Positions 27,465 to 36,881 of a DNA stretch of 64,000 nt are shown piece after piece. The stretch is from the NCBI GenBank assembly GCA_963822595.1, contig CAWGIG010000001.1, positions 558,001-622,000 of the forward strand, read 5' to 3'. The notes below the pieces were generated by a model. It was not told the origin of the DNA. It searched no databases and saw nothing but the letters and a program-made list of their open reading frames with translations. The position numbers were made by a program, and so were the translations under genes. The number at the start of each line of letters is the position of its first letter. Position 1 is the first letter of the stretch. The DNA comes from CAVRUH01 sp963822595 (GTDB lineage Bacteria > Chlamydiota > Chlamydiia > Chlamydiales > Waddliaceae).

Positions 27465-27800
27465 TTAGGTATTATCAAGGGTGTCGCCTTGATCCAGTGT
27501 AACGATTGCTTTTTTAAATGCTGACGTAGCGCCGATGCGGCCGCGGACTCTTCTAGGTTTCGGTTTAGCAGTGATTGTGTTGACTGCTTTCACTTTGATA
27601 TTTTTTCCGGCGTAGATTTGCTCAAGGGCGCGAGCAATTTCTTGTTTATTTGCATCTATATCAACGATGAAGACGTACTTAGGCGACTTGCATCTTTTGA
27701 GAGAGGCGTTGCTTTCGGCATCCTTTAGGGATTCCAGCATGTGAGTCTTTTCAGTCACGTGCCGGCTTTTAATAATTTGATAAGGGTTACGTTTATTCAT
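27465..27800 (-). CDS. rplW: 50S ribosomal protein L23
   Basis: The protein has 111 residues from the ATG at 27800 (MNKRNPYQIIKSRHVTEKT), with AAGGA 8 nt upstream. The frame extends to 27824, but the extra residues do not match the family. L23 is the docking site for trigger factor and SRP at the tunnel exit. KYVFIVDIDANKQEI and GRIGATSAFKKAIVTL fit L23. Confidence 0.96.
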   Translation of the reverse strand: MNKRNPYQIIKSRHVTEKTHMLESLKDAESNASLKRCKSPKYVFIVDIDANKQEIARALEQIYAGKNIKVKAVNTITAKPKPRRVRGRIGATSAFKKAIVTLDQGDTLDNT

Positions 27801-27811
27801 TATTCTTTTCC

Positions 27812-28531
27812 TTATGAGAGCCACTGTTTAATTTCATTCAGAGCTGATTCAGTGATGACGAGGTCATCAGCGAGAAGCAGGTCGTAGCCGCTTACGTTAG
27901 TAGCGAGATTGAACTTAATTTTAGGAATATTGCGGAGGCTTTTTCTAAAATTAAGGTGTTTATCGCTATGTACGCTTACTTGGCGTGTTACGTTGTCTGA
28001 AATTGCTACATCTTCGAAGGTGCTTTCACCGAGGAAGAGAACTTTTCTTTCCAATCCGACATTATTGAGGAAGGAAGCTAGCTTTTTTGTTGAAGGAGCA
28101 TCGAGAGTGGTGTTTTCGAGGATAAAAAGTCTTTGTTCTTTAATTTTTCCAGCGATGAGGTATCTGATAGCAGCTTTTCTTTCTTTTTTATTGATACGAA
28201 CGTGTTGATCGAATTTAGGTTTTGGACCGAATACGATACCTCCCCCTTTAAACTGAGGGGATACGAACGAACCTTGACGAGCGCGGCCGGTACCTTTTTG
28301 GGCCCAGGGCTTTTTCGTGGTGTGTTTTACTTCACCGCGGTCTTTTGTGGATGCGCTCCATTGTCTAGCATTTTCGCGGATGGCGATAATGTAGTCTTTA
28401 ACCATTTGGGAGTGTGCTTTTGCATCTGTAAAAGGCTCATCAATAGTCACTACACCAGTTTCTACACCGTCGATGTTATATTTTTTTGCAGTGTTATGTT
28501 TAGGAGTGTTATGTTTTTTAGCAGTTGTCAT
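27812..28531 (-). CDS. rplD: 50S ribosomal protein L4
   Basis: The protein has 239 residues, somewhat long because the first about 25 form a repetitive polar tail (KKHNTPKHNTAKKYN). The core has ARQWSASTKDRGEVKHTTKK and PWAQKGTGRARQGSFVSPQF, the tunnel-loop signature. Its start codon is 1 nt after the rplC stop. Confidence 0.97.
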   Translation of the reverse strand: MTTAKKHNTPKHNTAKKYNIDGVETGVVTIDEPFTDAKAHSQMVKDYIIAIRENARQWSASTKDRGEVKHTTKKPWAQKGTGRARQGSFVSPQFKGGGIVFGPKPKFDQHVRINKKERKAAIRYLIAGKIKEQRLFILENTTLDAPSTKKLASFLNNVGLERKVLFLGESTFEDVAISDNVTRQVSVHSDKHLNFRKSLRNIPKIKFNLATNVSGYDLLLADDLVITESALNEIKQWLS

Positions 28532-28532
28532 A

Positions 28533-29198
28533 TTATTTTGCTCCGCTCAACTTTTTTGCTTTTTGCATCGTGACGACACAATTTTTATGTCCAGGAACGG
28601 CACCTTCAACGATGATGAGGTTATCTTCCGGAATAATTTCGACGACTTTTAGATTTTGCACTGTAACTTTTTCGGCACCCATATGGCTATCACGCTCTCC
28701 ACCTGGGAAGCAACGACCTGGAGTGGAACGGTTACCGGTTGAACCTAGGCTACGGTGAACTTTTTTCACACCGTGAGACGCAGGGAGTCCACCGAAGTTA
28801 TGTAGTTTCATGGAACCTTGATAACCTTTACCGATAGAAGTAGCTGTTACATCGATGTAAGGGATATCTTTGAATATGTCGACAGTGATTTCCTGACCGA
28901 TGTTGTAATCGCCGACGTTATCCATTCTGGATTCAACAAGATTTCTACGAGGTTCGACATTGGCTTTTTTGTAATGTCCAAGAAGAGGTTTTCCGGTTCT
29001 TTTTTCGATAGTTTCTTGCTTTTTGCCTTTAACTTTATCGAAACCAGTTTGCACGGCGGTATAGCCATCTGTTTCTTTCGTTTTAATCTGGGTGACGACG
29101 TTTGGTTCCACCTCAATAACTGTGCAAACGACAAGATTGCCATCTTTATCGAAGAGAGAGGACATCCCACGTTTTTTTCCCATGAGTAGCTGCGACAT
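28533..29198 (-). CDS. rplC: 50S ribosomal protein L3
   Basis: The protein has 221 residues. LMGKKRGMSSLFDKDGNLV and the central KVHRSLGSTGNRSTPGRCFPG loop that reaches the peptidyl-transferase centre identify L3. AAGGA lies 8 nt before ATG. It is the first gene of this long ribosomal run; rpsJ (S10) is not upstream, as in Chlamydia, where rpsJ is next to fusA. The run continues without a break to rplQ. Confidence 0.98.
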   Translation of the reverse strand: MSQLLMGKKRGMSSLFDKDGNLVVCTVIEVEPNVVTQIKTKETDGYTAVQTGFDKVKGKKQETIEKRTGKPLLGHYKKANVEPRRNLVESRMDNVGDYNIGQEITVDIFKDIPYIDVTATSIGKGYQGSMKLHNFGGLPASHGVKKVHRSLGSTGNRSTPGRCFPGGERDSHMGAEKVTVQNLKVVEIIPEDNLIIVEGAVPGHKNCVVTMQKAKKLSGAK

Positions 29199-29289
29199 AT
29201 GTTCATTTCCTTTAAAATTGATCTAGCTTTCCTCATTAATAAGTGGCAAGGTACACACGAAATGTGTTCTTTCCAGTATTAGCTGAGGG

Positions 29290-29315
29290 ACACCTCATCC
29301 AGAATACCTATTCTG
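29290..29315. promoter_or_regulatory. Inverted repeats upstream of rplC
   Basis: CAGAATA-CC-TATTCTG (29300-29315) is a 7-bp-arm palindrome about 100 bp upstream of rplC. Beside it, TGAGGGACACCTCA has 5-bp arms. They could be an operator or a leader structure for the ribosomal operon. No -10/-35 pair could be fixed with confidence, so this is a weak call. Confidence 0.25.
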
Positions 29316-29339
29316 AAAGGTGAAAAATGAAAGAATACC

Positions 29340-29586
29340 AAACATTGCTATTTATTCACAAGCACAAAAAAAGGGTAAAAAGAAAAAAAATAAAGAGTTT
29401 ATAGTGTTTCTGCTTGTGGGACGGTGTGAGAGGGTTTTTGCGGAAAGGAAAGAAAGAAAAGAAAGGACAAAAATGACCAAAAGGACGAAAAATCAGAGGG
29501 AAGGGCGAAATGGACAAAAAAATGGACGGGATGGACGGAATGGACGGGATGGACGGAATGGACGACATGGACGAAAAAATTACCCT
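29340..29586. repeat. Purine-rich tract ending in 9-bp tandem repeats
   Basis: The plus strand is almost pure A/G over long stretches from about 29360 to 29530. It ends in five or six 9-bp units (atggacggg / atggacgga) at 29522-29575. Frames through it give only low-complexity MDG or SIP repeats without ribosome sites, so I treat it as noncoding. It separates the SLBB-protein stop codon from the rplC promoter region. Confidence 0.6.
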
Positions 29587-29967
29587 TTATTTAACAACGA
29601 TTTTGCGTTTTCGGACCGCTTTGGAATGGGGTTTTATTTTATTTAGTTTGGCGCTGGGGAGGGGTTCTGCGAGGTTGATGGCTTCGAGGATGGGAGTCCC
29701 CTTTTCGACCTGGTAGATCCCGGGGAATTTGACGGCCCCTTCAATGGTGATTTCCACCAGAGGCTGGGATGCTATGACATCTTCTGTTTCGATGATTGGT
29801 TTTTCGTAGTTTGAAAGGGAAATGATGGTGAGGAGGAGAAAGGTAGAAATAATAAGAACGACTGCCAACCATTCATGGATTGGCAGTCGTTCTTTTGTTG
29901 CGGTACTGCTAGGCAACTTGGAACCGATTAACAGGAATTTTGTCGAGTTTTGGCCCGTAATTTTCAT
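29587..29967 (-). CDS. Membrane-anchored SLBB-domain protein
   Basis: The real gene is about 126 residues at most. The longer open frame to 30084 has a Leu-only N-terminus generated by overlap with the upstream Inc-like gene. The best ATG (29967) still overlaps that gene by 59 nt; a TTG at 29916 is an alternative. A single transmembrane segment (LAVVLIISTFLLLTIISL) is followed by an SLBB domain (VEITIEGAVKFPGIYQVEKG) and a basic C-terminus (KAVRKRKIVVK). SLBB domains occur in polysaccharide-export and DNA-uptake proteins and bind glycans or other ligands. The predicted location is the inner membrane facing the periplasm. The start is uncertain. Confidence 0.7.
   Translation of the reverse strand: MKITGQNSTKFLLIGSKLPSSTATKERLPIHEWLAVVLIISTFLLLTIISLSNYEKPIIETEDVIASQPLVEITIEGAVKFPGIYQVEKGTPILEAINLAEPLPSAKLNKIKPHSKAVRKRKIVVK
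29854..29894 (-). terminator. Perfect 15-bp stem hairpin after Inc-like gene
   Basis: AAGAACGACTGCCAA pairs perfectly with TTGGCAGTCGTTCTT around an 11-nt loop, 15 nt past the stop codon of the 305-residue Inc-like gene. On the minus strand it is followed by a moderately T-rich stretch (ATTATTTCTACC). It fits a terminator or attenuator. It also lies inside the reading frame of the SLBB protein, so that gene would be read through the hairpin or started after it. Confidence 0.6.
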
Positions 29968-30826
29968 TATCGTAAAATGTTTTAGCAAGGCCAATAGAAG
30001 CTGCAATGACTGCAGTGGCACCCACAACAAGAAGAGCTGCCGCAGAAGTAACAACAAACATAAGAGCAATTGAAGACAAGACAATTATTGCTAATTTTGA
30101 TGTTTCCGCTGCAATGCCTACCCAAGATTTCTTAATTATCTTAGGAGAATTAGCTACTTCTTTTGTATATTTTTCAGATTTATACTGTCTCAGTTCAGCT
30201 ATGGTGGTGTTTTGCCTATATTTAATTACGTTTGAATCTCTTTTTGTTGTTGTTACAATGTGTCTAACCACGTCTGCATCACTGATAGCCGCCCATCTTT
30301 GTACTTCACTAGAAGCAGTCGATTCTTTTTCTTCATGGATTTTTCTTGCTGAATTCCAGATGCCAAAAATTGAAGAGACTGCAACCAAGGCATTTTTTAC
30401 AAAGGAAAAAATTGAAAGGTTACCGATGAGGCTTGCACCCAAGATCCCAATATCAACAACTGAAATGGAATTTAAGAAGCTTACTGTATCGAGAGCTTGC
30501 GCTGCAGTAAGGGTAACGCGTCCAGCTAGTTTTTGCCAAGTTTCAGAAATTTTACTACGTTCTACTGAATCAGTAAATTCATAAGTGCGTTGAACAATTC
30601 CGGTTGCGCTGGTAAAGACTTTTATCGCTTCAGGACCTTTTTTTAAATTGGATAAAAGGTTGATAGTCGCACCTGAACCAGGAACAAAGTGAGAAAGTAC
30701 TTCACCGGTGAAGTTAAGCACTGCTACGGCTACAGATGAAACCTTGCTTAAGGCTTCGGTGTTTGTGACTAGGAAATTTGCAACTTCGGCACCTTTCACA
30801 AAAGGATTTCGACTAACGGGATTCAT
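29909..30826 (-). CDS. Inc-like membrane protein (Cap1-position)
   Basis: The protein has 305 residues with no signal peptide. It has long hydrophobic helices around residues 115-160 and a strong bilobed hydrophobic pair near 240-290 (LAIIVLSSIALMFVV and AAALLVVGATAVIAAS), the hallmark of chlamydial inclusion-membrane proteins, which are secreted by type III secretion and inserted into the vacuole membrane. It occupies the place of CT529 (Cap1) next to rplC as recalled, but the assignment rests on synteny and architecture. AAGGA precedes the ATG. It is followed by two similar genes. Confidence 0.65.
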   Translation of the reverse strand: MNPVSRNPFVKGAEVANFLVTNTEALSKVSSVAVAVLNFTGEVLSHFVPGSGATINLLSNLKKGPEAIKVFTSATGIVQRTYEFTDSVERSKISETWQKLAGRVTLTAAQALDTVSFLNSISVVDIGILGASLIGNLSIFSFVKNALVAVSSIFGIWNSARKIHEEKESTASSEVQRWAAISDADVVRHIVTTTKRDSNVIKYRQNTTIAELRQYKSEKYTKEVANSPKIIKKSWVGIAAETSKLAIIVLSSIALMFVVTSAAALLVVGATAVIAASIGLAKTFYDNENYGPKLDKIPVNRFQVA

Positions 30827-30850
30827 ATAATTTTCCTTGTATTTGATTAT

Positions 30851-31630
30851 TTATTTAATAGGATTCAATAATTGTTCTCTGGCTGCTTTATCCATTTTAT
30901 CTATCTCATCTTTTTTATGGACTGAGTAAAGGTAGCTTGCAACACCTAAAGTGGCGCCTGTGACACCCACAGCAACTAGGGCTACGCCGGAAGCTAATGC
31001 AAATAAACCTAGAGTGAAGAAGGCAACTTGAGCGACTGCAAAAGCGATGTCGACCATATTTTGATTTCTATTCAGACGTGCCTTTTTTTGTTCATCGCTA
31101 TCCACTTGTGCGGCCTTAATTTCTTGAAATGACTTCACCAGTTTTACAGTAGAATTAACACCCATGAACAGAAAAGCGACTCCAAGAAGACCTGTGACAG
31201 CATGTCCTACTAATCCTATAGTTATTCTTCCAATAAGTTCCGAAGATGTGGAAACTACAGGGAGGGTTATAACATTTACATAGTCAAGAAATTGGATGAT
31301 CGAACCGACTCCTACAGCAAGAAAAGTGACCGCTTCGAGTTTTTTTAAAACACGGACATCCTCTTTATCTGTTTTTCCCACCAAGTCTTTTACGGCACAG
31401 GCAGTTGAGCCAGCATCTACGAATATATCTGCAGCGTGAATCATGCCCCGTAATTTAAGATTCGAGGTTGGTGATACTACTGCTAAAATATTACCGATGG
31501 ATCTCCACACTTTCATGGTGCTAGAAACATCACCATGAACATCTTTTGCGTCTTTTATTACGGCTGATACACCACTTCCGATCCCTTGGCAGATTTGGAT
31601 GAATGGATTGCTTTCTACAGAAACTAACAT
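30851..31630 (-). CDS. Inc-like membrane protein
   Basis: The protein has 259 residues. Hydrophobic segments lie near residues 95-130, 150-170 and a bilobed pair near 200-245 (AFAVAQVAFFTLGLFAL and ALVAVGVTGATLGVASYL). It has no Sec signal. The C-terminus is charged (HKKDEIDKMDKAAREQ). AAGGAG lies 6-7 nt before ATG. It resembles its two neighbours in architecture and is spaced 24 nt from the next gene, so the three are probably one operon and old paralogues. Role in the host-derived vacuole membrane is an inference. Confidence 0.65.
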   Translation of the reverse strand: MLVSVESNPFIQICQGIGSGVSAVIKDAKDVHGDVSSTMKVWRSIGNILAVVSPTSNLKLRGMIHAADIFVDAGSTACAVKDLVGKTDKEDVRVLKKLEAVTFLAVGVGSIIQFLDYVNVITLPVVSTSSELIGRITIGLVGHAVTGLLGVAFLFMGVNSTVKLVKSFQEIKAAQVDSDEQKKARLNRNQNMVDIAFAVAQVAFFTLGLFALASGVALVAVGVTGATLGVASYLYSVHKKDEIDKMDKAAREQLLNPIK

Positions 31631-31694
31631 ATGATTTCTCCTTTTTAGAAAAGATAGTGTACTTTATAAGACAAAAACTTGTAAACCAATAAAA

Positions 31695-32384
31695 TTAATT
31701 ATTGACGGCTTCAAGGGCCGGTTCGAGGCGTTTATAATCGTAGAGCATTTTGATGCATCCGATGGCAATGGCAATCACGCCAAAAATAACGGCTAATGTT
31801 GTACCCCCACCGAGCATTATTGTTCCCACAGAAATAATATATCCTACATTTCCTAGGATTCCGAGAATGGAAGATGTCTTGAGACATACTGCAACGTGTT
31901 TTTCTTCTAGGGTCTCGCGTTTAGAGAAGTCAATAGCCTCTTTAAAAAGAAGAATTTCTGCTCCGATGCTGAGGGCGCAGGCGCCAAGGAAAAGGATGTT
32001 TCCCGTAAACACTGCAATAGGTTGAAGAGCGCCTAAACTGATGACATTCAGATTATTAAGTTCAGAACACACCGAAGCTATAGATGAAACGGCGTATAAT
32101 ATTCCGTGCGCTTCCAAAATATGCACCATCATTGATCGGATTTTGTGAATTGTTCTTTCCTGCCAGGTGGGGTTTTCTCCGAGTGCAGCGAGTTTATAAT
32201 CTTTGATAATTCCATCGAAAACAATTTCTTTGGCGCCATATCCAAAACAAGCGATGCCTTGGGCCAATCCAAAGTATTTTGCAGCAATCGTTAAAATTGT
32301 TCCTGTTATAGCTGAGAATGCAAATTTTGGTGTAGCCCTTGGGAATATTTGCATATTTGGCAGTGATATTGGAGTTATAGCCAT
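31695..32384 (-). CDS. Inc-like membrane protein
   Basis: The protein has 229 residues with at least four hydrophobic stretches. The C-terminal pair (SSILGILGNVGYIISVGTIM and TTLAVIFGVIAIAIGCI) is separated by a short loop, as in Inc proteins. No signal peptide is visible. The Shine-Dalgarno is weak (GAGTG). It is the first of three Inc-like genes and is followed by 64 nt before the next start. Confidence 0.6.
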   Translation of the reverse strand: MAITPISLPNMQIFPRATPKFAFSAITGTILTIAAKYFGLAQGIACFGYGAKEIVFDGIIKDYKLAALGENPTWQERTIHKIRSMMVHILEAHGILYAVSSIASVCSELNNLNVISLGALQPIAVFTGNILFLGACALSIGAEILLFKEAIDFSKRETLEEKHVAVCLKTSSILGILGNVGYIISVGTIMLGGGTTLAVIFGVIAIAIGCIKMLYDYKRLEPALEAVNN

Positions 32385-32445
32385 AGGACACTCGCTTAAG
32401 TTTGTTTAAAAGGATGAAGATATCTTTTAGCAATTTTTTCGTAAA

Positions 32446-33063
32446 TCAATTATCTACTGCAATATCGCCCATTGCTTTTAAGATCTGTTCGAAATCAAAA
32501 CCTTTGCGGAGAAGGGAGGCGATGACTTTTTGTTTCTGTTTGTAATCTGTAAGATCGCGCGATTTATATTTGCTTTTTAAGAGGTATAGGAGTTGCGCCT
32601 GTTGCAATTCGGGTGTGGCGTGTTGTTCTAGGAGGGCTGTAATGGAATCATCGGAGAGACCCTTTGCTTTTAATTTTTGGAAGATGGCTTTGGGTCCTTG
32701 GCGTTTGATGGTTTGTAGGCGGATGAAGCGTTCGATCCATTCCTCGTCATTTAGATATCCTAGCTGGGTGAATTCATCGATGATTTTATTTCTGATCTCT
32801 TCGGAAACAAGACGTTCTTTCAGAGCTTTTTCCATTTCTGTAGAAGGTTGGCTTTTGATGGATAGACGTTTCAGGGCGTAATTTTTGGCGCCTTTGTACT
32901 CCAGAGTTTGTAAATAAGTTTCCACCTCGGCTAGAGTAGAATATTTTGGAAATTCGGGGTTTCTACCAAAAATGGAGGTATGGATATCCCTGATCGGATC
33001 TTCGTCAATGAGGAGGGTGAGGATGCCTCTTCTCCCCTCTTTGGGGATCCATTTAATTTCCAT
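32446..33063 (-). CDS. recX: RecX-family regulatory protein
   Basis: The protein has 205 residues. The central and C-terminal part has the three-helix repeats of RecX (RLVSEEIRNKIIDEFTQLGY; LNDEEWIERFIRLQTIKRQG; PKAIFQKLKAKGLSDDSI). RecX binds RecA filaments and limits recombination. The start overlaps the parC stop by 11 nt, so it is translated with parC; recX is more often found near recA. Confidence 0.85.
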   Translation of the reverse strand: MEIKWIPKEGRRGILTLLIDEDPIRDIHTSIFGRNPEFPKYSTLAEVETYLQTLEYKGAKNYALKRLSIKSQPSTEMEKALKERLVSEEIRNKIIDEFTQLGYLNDEEWIERFIRLQTIKRQGPKAIFQKLKAKGLSDDSITALLEQHATPELQQAQLLYLLKSKYKSRDLTDYKQKQKVIASLLRKGFDFEQILKAMGDIAVDN

Positions 33064-34964
33064 TTTTGAGTGGGCGAACTTTTTTCACTCCGCGCTGAGC
33101 CATTTTAATGCCTTTTGTTGTGGCGGCTTTTACGATCACATTTTTGAAGGAGAACTCGATTTTAGAAACCTTTTGATTTACTTTAGGGATGAACATGACT
33201 TCTAAAGCAGGTTCGGGATGCGTTGAAATAAATTCTAGTCCCATATTTTCTTCGAAGTAGCGGTATTCTTTATCGAGGATGAACTTTGAAACGACAAAGC
33301 GTTTTGCGAAGCACATGTGCGTTTTGGGATCTTTGTAGGCCACGCTAAAAACCGTCTTTTTGTCGGCAACGCCAACGAAAACGGCTTTATTATTCGTCAA
33401 ATGGACGTAATTCTTTTCGGGGATATTAGTAACGCGGTAAGAACCATCTTGATAGAGGATCAAGAGTTTATCGTAGTTGGTGCATTCTAAGTACTCCCCT
33501 GTCGTGACTTTTGTTCCTACAAAACCGGATTCGAGGTCGAAGCCGACTTTAATGGCTTTTGTCGAGATGGCGCGCATATCGAGTTCTTCGATCGATTTGA
33601 TTTTGGTTTTTCTAGGGAATTCTTTTCCGTATTTTTTGATGAGACCTTCGATATATTTGATGGTGAATTTGAGGATATTTTTGAGGTCTTTTTCAACTTC
33701 AGCGAGTTGGACTCTGTAGCCGGCGATTTCTTCTTGGTTTTTATCGAGGTCGAAGCGGGAGATTCTGCGGATGGGGATATTGAGGAGTTTTTCCCGATCT
33801 TGATGTGTGGGGATACGGTAGAGTTCTTTATGGAAAGGAACCAAACTTTTTTCTACAGTTTCGTGAATTTTGTCGTTGGATTTAACCTCTTCGATTTTCT
33901 TGTAGAGACGGTTTTCGATGAAAATCTGTTCTAAGGTTTTTTCGAAGATTTTTTCTAGGAGGCGCTCGCGTTCAATTTCGAGTTCTTTTTTGAGGTACCC
34001 TTGGAGCATGGTGGCGTGAAGTTCTAGGATTTCGTTTACATCGGTTTCCCAGGGGCGATTATCTCTGATGACGACCATTTGAGGACTTAGGGTCACTTCG
34101 CATTCGGTGTAGGCATAGAGGGTATCGATTAAGTCTTCGGCGTAGTGTCCTCTAGGCATTTTGATTTCGATTTCGACTTTTTCGGCAGTGTAATCGTTGA
34201 TCGAGTCGATTTTGATTTTGCCTTTTTTTGCAGCTTCGTCGATGGAACGGATGAGGGATTCGGTCGTTGTCCCGTAGCAGATGTCGGTAATAACGATCGA
34301 TTTGGGGTCTTTGATACTCAATTTTTGCGCGGAGTTTTATTTTTCCTTTGCCTTTATCGTATTCTGAGGCATCCATGATGCCGCCTGTGACGAAGTCGGG
34401 AAGGATTTTATATTTTTTTCCTTCGAGGAAGTCGATTTCGGCTTCGAGAAGCTCCACGAAATTGTGGGGCAGGATATGCGTTGCCATACCGACAGCAATA
34501 CCGTTTGTTCCTTGCATGAGGAGGACCGGGATTTTTGCCGGGAGGCAGATAGGTTCTTTGTTTCTGCCGTCGTAGGAAGGGATATACTCGGTGAGTTGAG
34601 GATTAAACAGCGTTTCCTTTGCCATAGCGGAGAGGCGTGTTTCGATATAACGTGCCGCAGCTGATGGATCGCCTGTGAATATATTTCCGAAATTTCCTTG
34701 TTGGTCGAGCAAATAGCCTTTGTTGGACATATTGACGAGGGCTTCGATGATGGCAGCATCGCCGTGGGGGTGATAGGCCATCGTTTGACCGGCCACATTT
34801 GCCACTTTATGCAGTTTGCCGTCATCCATATTCCAAAGGGTATGCAAAATACGCCTTTGAACAGGTTTAAGTCCATCAAAGACATTCGGGATCGCACGGT
34901 CGAGAATCACGTAAGAAGCATATCGAACAAAGTATTCGCGCATTTGATACTTTAGATCATCCAT
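33053..34964 (-). pseudogene. parC: Topoisomerase IV subunit A, one frameshift
   Basis: The N-terminal frame (34964 to about 34326) and the C-terminal frame (about 34321 to 33053) join into a protein of about 636 residues. The N-terminus has the catalytic region of type IIA topoisomerases (YASYVILDRAIPNVFDGLKP, HPHGDAAI, and RYIETRLS with the active-site tyrosine). The break is in a T5 run at 34322-34326; removing one T (one A of the coding strand) joins LRAK to LSIKDPKSIVITDICYG exactly. Topoisomerase IV decatenates chromosomes. Homology on both sides of the break is high, so this is either a sequencing error or very recent damage. ParE is directly upstream. Confidence 0.85.
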
Positions 34965-34968
34965 TAAT

Positions 34969-36809
34969 CTACTCTTCTACCAATGTAACAAGTTCTTTTA
35001 ATTCTTCTTCTTCATCGATGAGATGTTCTTTGATGAAGCTTTTCGTTCTGGGGTATTTTTTCCCATATAAAACTGAGGGTCGGCTTAATGTCGGAGAAAG
35101 AACCGACCGTTACAGGCACTAGCTTTATATTGTTAGCGATAAATTGTTTAAATTCATGAGGGGGAAATTTCGCCAAGTCCTTTAAACCGGGTAATTTCGA
35201 CCCCTTTTTTCAGTTCTTTGATCGCCTTTTCTTTTTCTTCTTCTGAATAGCAGTAAAGGGTTTTTTCCTTATTTCGGACTTTAAAGAGCGGTGTTTCTAG
35301 GATGTACAGGTGGCCATTGATGACGAGCCCTTCAAAATAGGTTAAGAAAAAGGTAATGAGCAGATTGCGGATGTGCATCCCATCGACGTCGGCATCGGTG
35401 GCGAGAATGACTTTTTCATAGCGCAAGTTTTCGATATCGTCTTCGATATTGAGAGCGCTCATTAGGTTGAACATCTCTTCGTTCTTATAGAGCTGGTCCA
35501 TATTCATGCCGTAGACGTTTAAAGGCTTTCCACGCAAAGAAAAAACAGCCTGGGTCATACGGATCGCGTGAAGCGACGATGGAGGCGCTGGCAGAATCCC
35601 CTTCAGTCAGAAAGATCATGGTCTTATTGCCGATTTTCGGATCATCCTGGAAGTGGTATTTGCAGTCGCGCAGTTTAGGGATTTTAAATGAAATTTTCTT
35701 TTGCTTTTCTTTCGCTTCTTTTTTGACGTTGGCTAGTTCTTTGCGCAGTTTTTCGTTAAAGACAATGCGTTCGATGATGCCATTGGCGGAAGCTTGGATT
35801 TTGTAAGAGCAAGTTAACGACGGCATCTTTAATCTCTTGAACCAGGGGCCCTCGGATTTCGGTATTGCTAAGCTTATTTTTGGTTTGGGATTCGAAAATG
35901 GGATCTTTAGGTTTGACGAGGATCGTTCCGACAATCCCTTCACGGACATCCACACCTTGGAAATTCTTTTTAGCGAATTCATTAACCCCTTTCAGGATCC
36001 CTTCACGAAAGGCGGAAAGGTGGGTTCCGCCATCGGAGGTATATTGTCCATTGACAAAGGAAAAATAGCTTTCGCCATAGCTTTGAGTATGCAGGAAGGC
36101 AAATTCGATGGATTGCTGCGGTAGTGCAGAGGTTCGTAAAGCCGGTCTTCGGTCACTTCTTCATTAAGAAGATCGAGAAGGCCATTTTTGGATTCGATGG
36201 TCTCGCCGTTAAACTCTAGAGTCAGACCCGTGTTAAGATAGGCATAATGCCACAGTCTTTTAAGAATAAATTCGTTTTGGTAGCGGTATTTTTTGAAAAT
36301 TTCGGTATCGGGGATAAATTCGACGTAGGTGCCGTTAGGTTCGTTGGTTTTTCCCTTTTTTTGACTGAGAAGTTTTCCTTTTGAAAATGTGGCTTCGACA
36401 AATTCCCCGTCGCGGTGGCTTCGCACGAAAAAATGTCTGAAAGGGCATTGACAGCTTTTGTACCGACGCCGTTAAGGCCTACGGAAAACTGGAAAACATC
36501 GTCATTATATTTGGCGCCCGTATTGATTTGGCTGACGCAGTCGATGACTTTCCCGAGAGGGATTCCGCGGCCGAAATCGCGTACTTTGACCATGCGGGTT
36601 TCTGGGTCGAGGGTGACGATAACTTTCTTTCCGTTTTTCATGATGAATTCATCGATACTGTTGTCGATAATTTCTTTTATCATGATATAAATACCGTCAT
36701 CATGATGGGAGCCATCGCCTAATCGGCCGATGTACATACCCGTTCGTAGACGGATATGTTCCAGGGCATCTAGGGTTTTGACAGTGCTTTCGTCGTAATT
36801 TTTTGCCAT
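34969..36809 (-). pseudogene. parE: Topoisomerase IV subunit B, seven frameshifts
   Basis: The whole parE sequence of about 610 residues can be read, but only by changing frame seven times: at about 36428-36433 (A6), 36110, 35808, 35550, 35160-35164 (G5), 35069-35072 (A4) and 35040-35043 (T4). Landmarks are the GHKL ATPase motifs (EIIDNSIDE; DFGRGIPLG; VGLNGVGTKAVNALS), the TOPRIM segment (LTEGDSASASIVASRDP; ILATDADVDGMHIRNLL) and the end of the TOPRIM domain (RFKGLGEIS). At least four of the seven breaks are single-base changes in homopolymers. It ends 4 nt before parC. Position next to hemA matches chlamydial synteny. Artefact or recent decay cannot be separated here. Confidence 0.85.
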
Positions 36810-36881
36810 AGTGTATAGAATGGTTCCAAATTAATAAAACTCATGTTATAACATAATTAGAATTGAATTTCCAGTAAAACT

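Noticed and set aside
29510..29716. Plus-strand frame with MDG repeats
   Set aside because: It results from the 9-bp DNA repeat; it has no ribosome site and runs antisense into the SLBB gene.
29968..30084. Leu-rich N-terminal extension of the SLBB protein
   Set aside because: It is the out-of-frame shadow of the Inc-like gene and contains no sensible start signal.
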